A stretch of 64,000 nt of DNA from Candidatus Nitrospira neomarina (GTDB lineage Bacteria; Nitrospirota; Nitrospiria; Nitrospirales; UBA8639): the NCBI RefSeq assembly GCF_032051675.1, contig NZ_CP116968.1:1922001-1986000 (forward strand), written 5' to 3'. Made by a program: the position numbers and the translations under genes. Each line of letters starts with the position of its first letter. Within the stretch, counting starts at the first letter, position 1. The notes under the pieces are model-generated. The model was not told where the DNA came from and did not search any database. It was given only the letters and a program-made list of their open reading frames with translations. This document shows, one piece after another, positions 1-9,612 of this stretch.

Positions 1-867
1 TATCCCTTCTGGATTAAGCCCGTTAAAGCGTTTGCCTCGCAGTTAGGCTATCGCATTCATGATGACCGGGAATTTCAGGAAAAGGTGGAGATCATTCGCC
101 AGGGAATTCACAAATTTGCCAAACCGTTTAATTTCTTTCTTAATCACATCACGCTTCCACCATCAGTGGCGGGTATTGGAGGCGACTACTGTATCGCCGA
201 AGCCCTGGTGTCAGGACGGCAATGTACCTTGGAGGGCTATGTCTATAAAAACCAGGTCGAGGTCTATGGGGTGATTGATTCTATTAGAGAGAGCAACCGA
301 TCCACGTTTAGCAGATATCAATATCCGTCGCATTTGCCGCAAGAGGTGCAAACACGAATGAAGGCTGCGGCGCAGGCGATCATGCTTCATCTCGGCTATG
401 ACCAGGCACCCTTTAATATGGAATTTTTTTACGACGAATCGAACGACCGCCTGTGGCTACTGGAAATCAATCCCCGTATTTCCCAATCGCATTGCGAAAT
501 TTTTCGCAAAGTGGACGGAGCCTCCCATTTCGAAGTCATGATCGATCTGGCTCTTGGCAAGAAGCCCGAATTTCCGCACCGGCAAGGGGAGTTCGGCTGT
601 GCGGCAAAAATTTTTCTCCGCAAACATGAAGATGCCGTCGTGAAGCGAGTGCCGAATGATGAGCAGATCACGCGATTGAATGAACAATTTCCGGACGCTC
701 TCGTGAATATTCATGTCAAAGAAGGCATGCGACTCTCCGAATTGACTAATCAGGAAAGTTACAGTTATGAATTGGGGTATATCTTTTTGGGAGCCAAAAA
801 TGAACAGGACCTGCTGGAGAAGTACCACCAATGCCTGGACTATTTACCCTTCGAATATTCTTCTTAG
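1..867 (+). CDS. ATP-grasp domain enzyme, C-terminal part (5' end outside window)
   Basis: The reading frame is open from base 1 and ends at the TAG at 865-867, so the start lies upstream of the window. The visible 288 residues look like the C-terminal half of an ATP-grasp carboxylate-amine or carboxylate-thiol ligase. They contain an acidic metal/ATP-binding stretch (NMEFFYDESNDRLWLLEINP) with the family's typical E-x-N-P-R ending. Family members activate a carboxylate as acyl phosphate and pass it to an amine. The substrate cannot be read from this fragment. The next gene, a CocE/NonD hydrolase, starts 45 bases downstream on the same strand, so the two are probably co-transcribed. Confidence 0.8.
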   Translation, partial: YPFWIKPVKAFASQLGYRIHDDREFQEKVEIIRQGIHKFAKPFNFFLNHITLPPSVAGIGGDYCIAEALVSGRQCTLEGYVYKNQVEVYGVIDSIRESNRSTFSRYQYPSHLPQEVQTRMKAAAQAIMLHLGYDQAPFNMEFFYDESNDRLWLLEINPRISQSHCEIFRKVDGASHFEVMIDLALGKKPEFPHRQGEFGCAAKIFLRKHEDAVVKRVPNDEQITRLNEQFPDALVNIHVKEGMRLSELTNQESYSYELGYIFLGAKNEQDLLEKYHQCLDYLPFEYSS

Positions 868-912
868 CCCGATAGCCCTATTCCCGAAAGGGAACTCTAT
901 TCGCATCTGTTA

Positions 913-2946
913 ATGGCAGGAACTTTCAAAACCGTCCATTCGTTCCCGTATCCCGTTCGTGAGATGGATCATGTCTGGATCCCGATGTCGGACGGCATTC
1001 GCTTGGCCGCCAGAATCTGGCTCCCGGAGCAGAGCGAAGCCAATCCGGTTCCCGGAATTTTAGAATACATCCCCTATCGTAAACGCGATGGCACCGCCCA
1101 TCGGGATTCCGTCACGCATCCCTATGTAGCCGGCCATGGCTATGCCTGTGTCCGCGTGGATTTACGGGGAAGCGGCGACTCCGAAGGCATTTTGACGGAC
1201 GAGTATATCCATCAGGAACAGCAGGATGGATTGGAAGTTTTGCAATGGATCGCCAATCAACCGTGGTGCACCGGCTCGGTCGGCATGATGGGCATTTCCT
1301 GGGGCGGATTCAATGCGCTGCAAATTGCAGCCCACCGCCCGCCGGAACTCAAAGCCATCATTACGGTTTGTTCCACCGATGATCGATACGCCGATGACAT
1401 TCATCATATGGGAGGCTGTCTCCTGGGCGACAACCTCTCCTGGGCCTCCACGATGTTCGCCTATAATAGCTGCCCGCCCGATCCTGAATTAGTGGGAGAC
1501 AGATGGAAAGAATTATGGCTTGAGCGATTACAACACAGCGGTCTTTGGTTGGACACCTGGCTTCGTCATCAGCGGCGCGATGAGTACTGGAAGCAGGGGT
1601 CAATTTGTGAAGATTTTTCGGCCATCACCTGTCCGGTCTTTGCTGTCAGCGGATGGGCGGACGGATATTCTAACGCCGTGTTCCGGCTTCTGGCTCACCT
1701 CAAGGGTCCCCGCAAGGGTTTGATTGGACCGTGGGGGCATAAATATCCTCATCTCGGTGTCCCGGGTCCGGCCATCGGATTTCTTCAGGAATCCCTGCGG
1801 TGGTGGGATCAGTGGTTGAAACAGATTGATACGGGTATTGTAGAGGAACCGATGTTTCGCGGTTGGATGCAGGAGAGTGTCCCTCCCACCACCTATTATG
1901 AAGAGCGGCCGGGACGTTGGATTGGGGAACCGACATGGCCGTCATCCTCCATTGCCTCCCAATCCTACCCTTTGGCAGTCGGGAGGCTTGCCAATGCCGA
2001 TGAGCAAATTTCTGAGCAGGCTTTGAGCATTCAATCTCCCTTAAGTGTGGGGTTGTTTGCCGGCAAATGGTGTTCCTATGCGGCCGGTCCGGACCTGGCA
2101 CATGATCAGCGGGAGGAAGACGGCGGAGCCCTCGTGTTTGATAGCGCCCCTTTAAAGGAGACGATTGAAATTCTTGGGGCACCTGTTGTGGAGCTGGATC
2201 TGCAAGCCAATAAACCCATCGCGTTGGTGGCCGTACGATTGTCGGATGTGGCGGAAGATGGTAAGGCCACTCGTGTCACATATGGATTGCTCAACCTGAC
2301 TCATCGAAACAGCAACGAACATCCGGAGTATTTGAAGCCGGACGAACGATATCGGGTTCGTGTGCAGCTCAATGATACCGCGCAGGGTTTTCCGCTCGGG
2401 CACCGTCTCCGTCTCTCGATTTCTACTTCGTACTGGCCGTTGGCCTGGCCGCCTCCTGAACCAGTCCGTCTGACCGTCTATACCGGGGTTAGCAGGTTAT
2501 CCATCCCTGTTCGCCAGCCGCGAACTTCCGACAGGCAATTGAGAAAATTCGGTGAACCGGAGGGGGCGCCACCGTTGGCCACAACCTTAATCGAGCCTGA
2601 ACGTCATAACTGGCGGGTCATTCGGGACCTGGCAAAGGATGAGTCCACTCTGGAAGTCGTGAATGACAGAGGTATTGTCCGATTAGATGACATTGATCTT
2701 GAAGTGCAGAATAATGCCGTTGAAACCTACACGTATCAGGCCGATGATTTTTCATCTGTGAGAGGAGAAACGTATTGGGTCCGGAGTTTCACACGTCGTG
2801 ATTGGTCAGTGAAAACCATCACCCGTACCGTCCTGACGTCCACACCGACCCATTTCCATCTTCGGGCGAATCTGGATGCCTACGAAGGCGATACCAGAGT
2901 ATATTGCACCAGCTGGGATCAGACCATCCCGCGGGATTATGTCTAG
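913..2946 (+). CDS. CocE/NonD family hydrolase (X-Pro dipeptidyl-peptidase S15-like)
   Basis: A 677-residue alpha/beta hydrolase of the CocE/NonD (peptidase S15) family, of usual length for the family. The N-terminal catalytic domain has the nucleophile elbow GISWGGF with Ser129. The DLRGSGDSEG stretch (residues 83-92) is typical of the family. The C-terminal third matches the jelly-roll (PepX_C-type) domain, for example GHRLRLSISTSYWP. Family members cleave esters, amides or X-Pro peptides. There is no clear signal peptide, so it is probably cytoplasmic. It follows an ATP-grasp enzyme by 45 bases, which suggests a shared small-molecule or peptide pathway, but the substrate is unknown. Confidence 0.9.
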   Translation: MAGTFKTVHSFPYPVREMDHVWIPMSDGIRLAARIWLPEQSEANPVPGILEYIPYRKRDGTAHRDSVTHPYVAGHGYACVRVDLRGSGDSEGILTDEYIHQEQQDGLEVLQWIANQPWCTGSVGMMGISWGGFNALQIAAHRPPELKAIITVCSTDDRYADDIHHMGGCLLGDNLSWASTMFAYNSCPPDPELVGDRWKELWLERLQHSGLWLDTWLRHQRRDEYWKQGSICEDFSAITCPVFAVSGWADGYSNAVFRLLAHLKGPRKGLIGPWGHKYPHLGVPGPAIGFLQESLRWWDQWLKQIDTGIVEEPMFRGWMQESVPPTTYYEERPGRWIGEPTWPSSSIASQSYPLAVGRLANADEQISEQALSIQSPLSVGLFAGKWCSYAAGPDLAHDQREEDGGALVFDSAPLKETIEILGAPVVELDLQANKPIALVAVRLSDVAEDGKATRVTYGLLNLTHRNSNEHPEYLKPDERYRVRVQLNDTAQGFPLGHRLRLSISTSYWPLAWPPPEPVRLTVYTGVSRLSIPVRQPRTSDRQLRKFGEPEGAPPLATTLIEPERHNWRVIRDLAKDESTLEVVNDRGIVRLDDIDLEVQNNAVETYTYQADDFSSVRGETYWVRSFTRRDWSVKTITRTVLTSTPTHFHLRANLDAYEGDTRVYCTSWDQTIPRDYV

Positions 2947-2953
2947 CAGGATT

Positions 2954-3141
2954 TTAGAACACCCGTTCGTACTTTGCCATCGAACTCCACTGGCCTGAAA
3001 GGAGGTAATAAAATAATTGCAAGACTGAAGTCTTGCCTGCACCATTCTCTCCAACTAAAAAAGTGTGTTGTCTTGCAGCTTCAAATCGAGATCTCTGAAA
3101 CCATGCAGCTTCTTGATTCCAAACCGCGTGATCTACGTCAT
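2954..3141 (-). pseudogene. Remnant of an AAA family ATPase N-terminus (frameshifted)
   Basis: Read on the minus strand from about 3141, one frame gives ITRFGIKKLHGFRDLDLKLQ followed by DNTLF, the usual start of an SMC/OLD-like AAA ATPase. It then hits a stop in the T run at about 3055-3060. A shifted frame continues at once with FLVGENGAGKTSVLQLFYY, a clear Walker A motif, and ends at 2954. There is also an in-frame TAG just after the first ATG (3133-3135). The gene is therefore reduced to about 60 codons with a frameshift and a nonsense codon. Walker B and the rest of the protein are missing. Confidence 0.7.
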
Positions 3142-3780
3142 TATTTGAACCCTCTCCTTTGGGATGGGGATCGCTATACCCCCTAGCAAATGCTTGCTCA
3201 TTTCTTTTGCCCACTCTAGGGACCTACTCTGCGCGCCATCTAGCTACTAGCAATCTCACTGGCGTCTTTGCAGGATGCCATTCTTGCTTGAGAATTAATC
3301 CGTGTCTTGATGTTTGATGAACACCCGGTGAGGAGCAGTGCGCACATACACAAGGCATGCGGTCGATACATCGGGTCCTCCTCACATGCGCCGGGTGTGA
3401 AATGTGAAGGGGGCTGTTGAAAAAATCCGCCAGCGGCGTTCTCGCCATTTTTCCGTGCTCACGTACTGGAAGTACGCTCTGCGCGCAAAAATGACTGCGG
3501 CCTTCCCTTCGGTATGACTCAGGGCAGGACTGGACGAACTTTTTCGAACCGCCCCGAGGCCTCTAATATGCAACGTGCCTGTGGGTCAATATGCCCGTGG
3601 AAATTGTTTTTATTCAACACTCACTGGGCTTCATCCGGTGCCGGTGCACATCCTGCCGAGTGAGGTGAGATCCTATCGTGCCTGGGAGCCCGCCACCACG
3701 TCGCCTATGATCGCGCCGATCTCGGGATGCCCAGGACCGCAAGCAAGATGCTGCCCTAGCCGCTCAAAGCCCGTTATCCC
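3142..3780. other. Gene-free stretch with inverted repeat and repeat element
   Basis: No credible gene is visible. The stretch contains an imperfect long inverted repeat (arms CACCCGG at 3322-3328 and CCGGGTG at 3391-3397, each followed inward by TGAGGAG-type sequence) and a MITE-like repeat at 3409-3555. Bases 3556-3780 show no coding signal that I trust. With the ATPase remnant next to it, this looks like a site of past insertion and decay. Confidence 0.6.
3409..3555 (+). repeat. MITE-like dispersed repeat, copy A (147 bp)
   Basis: The ends form an imperfect terminal inverted repeat: left GGGGGCTGTTGAAAAAAT, right (reverse complement) GGGGCGGTTCGAAAAAGT. The interior includes CCGCCAGCGGCGTTCTCGCC and CCGTGCTCACGTACT. 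The same sequence recurs in inverted orientation at 57417-57538. Copy A is longer by about 25 bases near its right end. It encodes no protein, so a non-autonomous transposable element or a dispersed intergenic repeat is likely. Confidence 0.75.
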
Positions 3781-4728
3781 TCACAACCATCCCTTCCGCT
3801 TAAAATACCAATATGGAGCGATTCCGGATAACACCATGGCGCATACGGCCAGAGGGTATCCCCACCACCAATGCAGTTCCGGCATCACATCGAAATTCAT
3901 CCCGTAGATGCTGGCAATCAAGGTCGGGGGCAGAAAGACCACGGCGGCGATGGAAAAGGTCTTGATAATCTGGTTTTGTTCGATATTAATCAACCCCATG
4001 GCCGCATTCATTAAGAAATTGACCTTTTCAAACAGAAAGGTGTTGTGGGGGAGCAGAGAATCGATATCGCGCAAGATTTCGCGAATCCAATCGCGTACCG
4101 TTTCGTCTCCTCGCCCTCGCCGCAGGAGGAAGGCCAAAGCGCGTTGCGTATCCATCAAACACAGCCGGACCTTTCCACTGACATCTTCCTGTCTGGTCAG
4201 CGAATCGATCGCCCCATGCAGATTTCTGCCCTCTTTCGCCAGTACCGTTTGACTGATGGTTTCCAATGCCAAATGTGTGGCTTCCAACTGGTCGGCCAGA
4301 TGTTCAATTTTCAGTTCAAACAAAGCCAGAAGAACCGACAATGGATCCCGGATCAGATCCGATTCATGTCGGGCTCTTCGCCGCATCAGACGAAACAACG
4401 GGATGGGATGATCGTGTAAGGTAATGATGCAATTGTCTTTGATCGTAAAGGCCACCGCCCTCGTGGTGGCACGATGATCTTCTTCCTGAAAAAAGAATGA
4501 ATAGATATGGAGGCTATCCTCTCCTTCATTGACACGGGCACTGGCTTCAATTTCCCGCACCTCTTTGCTGGTGGGAAGAGGTTGCTCGTACAAAGTCTCA
4601 ATGATTTGCCGTTCGTCGTCCGTCGGGGCAGTGAGATCGATCCACATGGCCACGTGAAGAGTATTGGAAAGCTCCGGGACGGGCAAAGCCTGGAACTTTC
4701 CATCATGTAAGGCATACGCGTTGATCAA
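3781..4728 (-). CDS. corA: Magnesium/cobalt transporter CorA family
   Basis: A 315-residue CorA-type divalent cation channel, the usual length. I choose the TTG at 4728 because the protein then begins INAYALHDGKFQAL like other CorA proteins, with AAAGGA six bases upstream. The open frame extends to another TTG at 4752. The signature YGMN lies near residues 275-278, ending the first of two C-terminal membrane helices. The second helix (WGYPLAVCAMVLSGIAPYWY) is followed by a basic tail. The long N-terminal part is the cytoplasmic metal-sensing domain. The protein forms a pentameric inner-membrane channel for Mg2+ and sometimes Co2+ or Ni2+. It stands alone. Confidence 0.92.
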   Translation of the reverse strand: MINAYALHDGKFQALPVPELSNTLHVAMWIDLTAPTDDERQIIETLYEQPLPTSKEVREIEASARVNEGEDSLHIYSFFFQEEDHRATTRAVAFTIKDNCIITLHDHPIPLFRLMRRRARHESDLIRDPLSVLLALFELKIEHLADQLEATHLALETISQTVLAKEGRNLHGAIDSLTRQEDVSGKVRLCLMDTQRALAFLLRRGRGDETVRDWIREILRDIDSLLPHNTFLFEKVNFLMNAAMGLINIEQNQIIKTFSIAAVVFLPPTLIASIYGMNFDVMPELHWWWGYPLAVCAMVLSGIAPYWYFKRKGWL

Positions 4729-5123
4729 TGGTCGATCCTTTCTTCCTCGCAAGATCGAAAAGAATATCCCTTTATGGTGATCCTTCGTCCGATCCCCGGC
4801 TCGGTACCACCAGGCCGCTGCAAAAATTATTGTCGGAGTGGCACCCTCATCAGAGCCACATTAGGATTAGAAGAGCATTAACAAAAGGCCGTTTTTACAT
4901 CAACGGGATTCGATGAAGCAAGCGACCCTCCCGTGGGCGACAGTCTTGTGTTACGCGGCTAAAACAAGGCGATCCTCTTCCGGTGAAAAGAGCCAAGGGG
5001 ACGGAGGAATAGCGAGCATTTTTCTATTCCCGTAAAAATCAGGAATAGATCAGAGGGGAAGGGTGGTTCAAATCCTGCTGACGAGAGCCGGTCTTTATGG
5101 ACCGGTGAAGTAGACCCAGGGGC
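4729..5123. other. Gene-free stretch between corA and the radical SAM gene
   Basis: No gene is seen. A short hairpin GGAATAG-11 nt-CTATTCC lies at 5006-5030, about 95 bases beyond the minus-strand radical SAM stop, without a convincing U tract. It should hold the corA promoter, but no clear -35/-10 pair was identified. Confidence 0.5.
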
Positions 5124-6704
5124 TTAATGCACCAATCCCGGAAGTGGCCCCACCTCAACAAGCGCAGGAGTGGGCTCCTGGTATGAGTGCAGATACGCAT
5201 GATGGTCATGCATCGTGGCCCCTTCCGGAAGCAGGTCGTATAATGGGCCGAGTTTTCCACGAATTTTTCTCGCATAAAACTTCGGCAATTCCAAGGTTTC
5301 CCCTTCCAGAAAGTTTCGGACCGACACATTCGTATCCAGTAATCCCCGGATCTTCGTATGGTATTTAATCCGGCCGAACCCTTCACTCGACACCGACCTG
5401 ATGAAATTAAACCATGTGGGAATCCAGCCACGATTCAGCATCATCCGCCTGGCAATCATCGGCCAGGAAAACGCATGCCGGGACAGATCCACGACATAAT
5501 CATAAAATTCCGGCCAGGCATAATGCTTGGGACGCACATTCATCGCGTGGTTGTTATCAAGAAAATGAAAAGGAAAGGGCAGCACCCGTCCGTCCCGTTG
5601 CAATTCCCGATTAAAGGGAGCTGCCTGGCCAAATGCCGTCAGCAGGGAAAAGGCAGGAAAAGCTCCGGGAGCCAAATCCAAAAATTGTTTGGTGAGGTCA
5701 AAGGGTTCAGAGCCCTGGTCGGAATCCAGGCCCAACACGAAATTCACCTGAACATAAGGGATATAGCGGAGTATCAGATTGATATGATCGGCCACCTGCT
5801 TCACTTTTTCTTGTCCTCTGTGGCGACCGGTCCGGGATTTATCGCCCATGTCATACCACGACTCAATCCCCGGCAAAATGGCCTTGAATCCATTTTGCTT
5901 TAATCGTTTCAGGTGGGGTTCGGCCAGGAGCGACAGGGTACTTTCTGCAATGAAGTCAATACTATCGGGTGGAATTGCCGTTTCAATGGCATTCATATAT
6001 TCCTGAAACCGCACCCCGAAATTCGGGTCGTGCCAGGCCACAATCGGTCGCTTCAACTTTGTCCGCAGAAATTTGAGATCCTCGCTGATCTGATCAAACG
6101 ACAAAGGCTGATAGTCCACATTGGCGTCAACACAAAACCCGCATGTATAGGGGCATCCCATGCTGCCGATCATCGGCACGACTTTAAATGACGTGGGCGC
6201 CTTGGCGATGGTCGGCTCAATAAATTTCCAGCGCTCCTTCGCTCCAGGCAATGCGGTCGGCTGCCGGGTTGCTGCGAGCTGAACTCCCAGAGGACGATGC
6301 TGCGCACAATCCGCCAGAATATCCTGAATGAGATTCTTGTCCGTAAACCCCACGACATAATCGAAGTACTTGGCCGCATCCTGCGGATAGCTCCGAGCAT
6401 GAGGCCCGCCCAGGACCGTCACGGCCCCTCGAGCTCGAAACATGCTACTGATGGCATAGGCGGTCAGAGCGGACCGGGTAAAGGCCCCGATAAACACAAT
6501 ATCCGTCTCGTCCAGCAATTCCCGGTGAAGATCTTCACGACCGGTATAGCAGAAAAAGCGAACCTGATGGCCCAATTCTTCGCACCACACCCCAACGACC
6601 TGCGGCATAATGCTCGCCAGGTTTTGATTCATGACCCGGGCATAGAGAGAATTGGTCGGTCCCTTCGTAACAAGATCCAATATCGTCACTCGACGTGGAC
6701 GCAT
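5124..6704 (-). CDS. B12-binding-domain radical SAM protein
   Basis: The 526-residue protein starts at the ATG at 6704, with GGAGG six bases upstream. The open frame runs a few codons further, but this start has the ribosome site. Residues 1-150 look like the Rossmann-type cobalamin-binding domain that precedes radical SAM cores (VFIGAFTRSALTAY, VTVLGGPHA). The [4Fe-4S] cluster motif C-x3-C-x2-C is present as GCPYTCGFC (about Cys184, 188 and 191). The TIM-barrel continues to about residue 430, followed by an unassigned C-terminal part. This class carries out methylations, ring rearrangements and similar radical reactions. The substrate cannot be told and there is no partner gene beside it. 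Confidence 0.88.
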   Translation of the reverse strand: MRPRRVTILDLVTKGPTNSLYARVMNQNLASIMPQVVGVWCEELGHQVRFFCYTGREDLHRELLDETDIVFIGAFTRSALTAYAISSMFRARGAVTVLGGPHARSYPQDAAKYFDYVVGFTDKNLIQDILADCAQHRPLGVQLAATRQPTALPGAKERWKFIEPTIAKAPTSFKVVPMIGSMGCPYTCGFCVDANVDYQPLSFDQISEDLKFLRTKLKRPIVAWHDPNFGVRFQEYMNAIETAIPPDSIDFIAESTLSLLAEPHLKRLKQNGFKAILPGIESWYDMGDKSRTGRHRGQEKVKQVADHINLILRYIPYVQVNFVLGLDSDQGSEPFDLTKQFLDLAPGAFPAFSLLTAFGQAAPFNRELQRDGRVLPFPFHFLDNNHAMNVRPKHYAWPEFYDYVVDLSRHAFSWPMIARRMMLNRGWIPTWFNFIRSVSSEGFGRIKYHTKIRGLLDTNVSVRNFLEGETLELPKFYARKIRGKLGPLYDLLPEGATMHDHHAYLHSYQEPTPALVEVGPLPGLVH

Positions 6705-6995
6705 ACATAACCTCCATAAACTCAAGCGCTAAGGCAGGACAGTTCCAGAATGGGGGGAATAGGGTTTGTTAGCAGCCTATGCTGCCCGGGAAGTTCGAAA
6801 TCGAATCCCGTTGATCGTTCGGAATTTGGGGGGGGGATGTCATTCTTGTTGGCACGAGGATTCATTCTGATCGTCATTCCGAAAGTTTTGCCCCATTTCG
6901 CCTTTGTTAAGTTCCGACCTTGTCCCAATGTAGAAAAATTTGAGAAGTAAAAGATCTGAACGGTTAATATTTGCTCAATTATACACGAATGAATC

Positions 6996-8393
6996 TTACC
7001 GAACCTGTTTTAAATTATTACGGATTGGTAAGGTTGCGGGGTTTTTGTACAACTGGGCATTGTGCATGGGAAATTCCAGTGTCACACGTAATCCTGGATG
7101 ATTGTCGGAAAGACTGATACGGATTCCATGAAGATCGGCAATCGCCGAAACTAAACTAAGGCCAAGCCCGCTCCCGGTTGTCGTTCGACTGGTTTCCAGT
7201 CGATAAAAGCGTTGGAAAATTTTTTCTCGTTCGGATTCCGGAACGCCAGGTCCCGTATCGGTAATGACGGCCGTTACCCCGGATAGTCGTTGAGAAAGGA
7301 TGAGGGAAATTCGGGCTCCTGACGGGGAATGGCGAATGGCATTTTCCAGGAGGTTGACGAGCATTTGGGTGATCAGTCTGCTATCCCCATGGAACTGCAG
7401 ATCCGGTTGGATGGTGGTAAAGAGAATTTGCTGTCGCTCCTCCGCAATCGGGGCGTAAGTTTCTTCAAGGATTTCAAAAATTTCACTGAGTGAGATCTCA
7501 TGAAATTTCTGCCGGTAGGCACCAGAGCCCAACTGTGCGATTCCCAAAAGGGCACTGAACGTTTCCAGAATTTCATCATTTTGTTTGAGCGCCTGATCAA
7601 TAGCCTGCTCATAATCCTCCAGAGAGGTCGCCCGATTACGCGCTCCTTCCAGTTTCTGTCGCATACGCGACAACGGCGTCCTCAAATCATGAGCCATATC
7701 TATTGAAACCTGGCGCAATCCTCCCATCAATTTTTCAATTTGTGCCAGCATCAGATTAATTTGGCGGCTCAACCGATCAAATTCGTCATCGGTCCCCTTG
7801 AGAGAAATTCGACGGTCAAAGTGCCCCTTGATGATGTCCCCCACAGTGAGATTGATTTCTTCCACACGTCGCAACGTAATGGCACTCACAATCGCTCCGC
7901 AGGCAAGCCCCACTATGAGAATAGCGGCTAACAACCATCCAAACGCTTGGCGTAAAAATTCTTTCGCCGCCTCAAGCTCTTTTAAATCCTGCCCGACGAT
8001 CAATTGGGTGCCGTCCGGCAACAACACCGCCCGGGCGCGAAGTTTATGTGAGGCATTATCAATCGGGATGTCTTTCGGCGGCAGCTCCTGAAACCATTTT
8101 CGGACAGGAGCCTCTGACGGCAAATTCTGAACAATTGATCTCCCGGCGCTATCCCGCAACAGGAGGTAAGTCCCCGGTTCCACCAGATCGGGATTTGCCG
8201 AATTGAGAGATCCGGCCTGATACTCCTTGACGAGCATCTGAATCTGCCAGGTGATTTCACCGTCAACACGCTCAAGGAGGTACCGGACGGCTATCCAATA
8301 TGACACGACAAAAGTGGTGATCACAAAAACCGCAAACAGGCACGCGGTGAAAAGGGTTAATCGGAAACTGGCAGTACGTAGAAGCTTACGCAT
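6996..8393 (-). CDS. Sensor histidine kinase (HAMP, HisKA, HATPase)
   Basis: An inner-membrane sensor kinase of about 465 residues. Membrane helices lie at about residues 15-40 and 152-175, flanking a periplasmic sensor of about 110 residues. HAMP follows, then the H-box MAHDLRTPLSRMRQ (His at about 235). The ATPase domain has the N-box (LLENAIRHSP), G1 (DTGPGVPE) and G2 (GSGLGLSLV). The frame also has a GTG two codons earlier. The start overlaps the end of the response regulator gene by a few bases, so translation is coupled and the two proteins form a pair. The stimulus is unknown. Confidence 0.93.
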   Translation of the reverse strand: MRKLLRTASFRLTLFTACLFAVFVITTFVVSYWIAVRYLLERVDGEITWQIQMLVKEYQAGSLNSANPDLVEPGTYLLLRDSAGRSIVQNLPSEAPVRKWFQELPPKDIPIDNASHKLRARAVLLPDGTQLIVGQDLKELEAAKEFLRQAFGWLLAAILIVGLACGAIVSAITLRRVEEINLTVGDIIKGHFDRRISLKGTDDEFDRLSRQINLMLAQIEKLMGGLRQVSIDMAHDLRTPLSRMRQKLEGARNRATSLEDYEQAIDQALKQNDEILETFSALLGIAQLGSGAYRQKFHEISLSEIFEILEETYAPIAEERQQILFTTIQPDLQFHGDSRLITQMLVNLLENAIRHSPSGARISLILSQRLSGVTAVITDTGPGVPESEREKIFQRFYRLETSRTTTGSGLGLSLVSAIADLHGIRISLSDNHPGLRVTLEFPMHNAQLYKNPATLPIRNNLKQVR

Positions 8394-9063
8394 CGGCACT
8401 CATACGATAGCCCGTGCCGCGCACGGTATGGATCAGTTGCTGTGTAAAGCCTTTATTGATCTTCATCCTCAGACGGCTGATATGCGTGTCGACCACACTG
8501 GTACGGGGATCAAAATAGAAATCCCATACATGCTCGAGCAGCATGGTGCGGGTCACCACCTGACCGGCATTTCGCATGAGATATTCGAGCAGGCGGAATT
8601 CTCGAGGCTGAAGCTCAATGCACACCTCTCCCCGTTTTACGATTCGTGTGAGTAAATCCATTTCCAGATCCCCGACGCGCAACCGTGTCTCAACCCTTGA
8701 GATGGGCGGACGACGACGCAGAGCCTCAACGCGAGCCTTTAATTCCGAAAAGGCAAAGGGTTTAGTGAGATAATCATCACCACCACATTGGAGTCCTTCG
8801 ACTCGATGATCAATCTCACCCAAGGCACTGAGAAAGAGTACCGGGGTTTTCACATTCGTGGTTCGCAGTCCCTTGACCAGACTGATCCCGTCCAGACTGG
8901 GTAGCATCCGGTCGACAATCAAGACTTCATACACCTCATCGATGGCCTTCTTGAACCCCTCCTTCCCATCCGAGGCAATATCGACCACGTACCCTTCCTC
9001 CATTAGACCACTGGCAATATAGGACGCCGTTTCTTGATCATCTTCCAGCACGAGGATCTTCAT
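8386..9063 (-). CDS. OmpR/PhoB-family response regulator
   Basis: 225 residues from the ATG at 9063, which gives the usual start MKILVLEDD; the open frame extends 15 codons upstream without family resemblance. The receiver domain has acidic residues at 8-9, phospho-acceptor Asp51 in LIVDRMLP and the switch lysine in LTKPF. The C-terminal winged helix (LQPREFRLLEYLMRNAGQVV, then VVDTHISRLRMKI) is the OmpR-type DNA-binding domain. The gene overlaps the downstream sensor kinase, so kinase and regulator form one operon. It should act as a transcription factor. Its targets cannot be read here. Confidence 0.95.
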   Translation of the reverse strand: MKILVLEDDQETASYIASGLMEEGYVVDIASDGKEGFKKAIDEVYEVLIVDRMLPSLDGISLVKGLRTTNVKTPVLFLSALGEIDHRVEGLQCGGDDYLTKPFAFSELKARVEALRRRPPISRVETRLRVGDLEMDLLTRIVKRGEVCIELQPREFRLLEYLMRNAGQVVTRTMLLEHVWDFYFDPRTSVVDTHISRLRMKINKGFTQQLIHTVRGTGYRMSADA

Positions 9064-9612
9064 TACCGTACGTAAGCCTTTATACTTGGTTGGGGATAAC
9101 TTCAGCATAACACGGGAAAGGGCCCTGTCTCAGCTAAAATCTCCTGGTCCAACACCTGGAGCGAACGAGGAAATCTCCCCCACCATATCATTAAGACCAT
9201 TTTTTGCGTTTATCGGTTTTACCCGACGTAAGTCCATCATCTTGAAACTCTAAACTCTACTTATATTCGCCTGGGTACATCGCCTTCGTTTAAATCAGAG
9301 GCCATCTAGGTTCCGGTGGTTCTTATTTTCAAGAATCTTCTTAGCTGGATGAAAGGGTAAAAAATCGCCGTCAAACGTTGAAGGGGCTTTTTTACATTTA
9401 AGGAAAGTCAAGGAATGCCAGTTGCATTAAGACCGATCTTCCTGTACGGTTTTGTAAGAATCGACCGTCTCGCAGGATCCAAGCCATTCTCCGGCTGTTC
9501 TGGCCGGTGCCGTAGCCCAAACCTCCTCAGACCGGCCTCGATACGCAACCTCAGCATAGAACAATGTCGTTCGTGCTTCGTCTGGTTGTGTCCAACAAAG
9601 GAACCGACTGTC
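9064..9612. other. Divergent intergenic region between response regulator and typA
   Basis: It should carry promoters for the two-component operon (minus) and typA (plus). An open frame continuous with typA extends back to 9415, but those 66 residues have no resemblance to TypA and are arginine/cysteine/proline rich, so I treat them as non-coding. No other gene is seen. Confidence 0.5.

Noticed and set aside
5066-5085. GGTTCAAATCC resembling a tRNA T loop
   Set aside because: No five-base T stem, no acceptor or anticodon arms nearby.
9415-9612. N-terminal extension of typA
   Set aside because: Frame is open but residues have no TypA resemblance; family alignment begins at the ATG at 9613.
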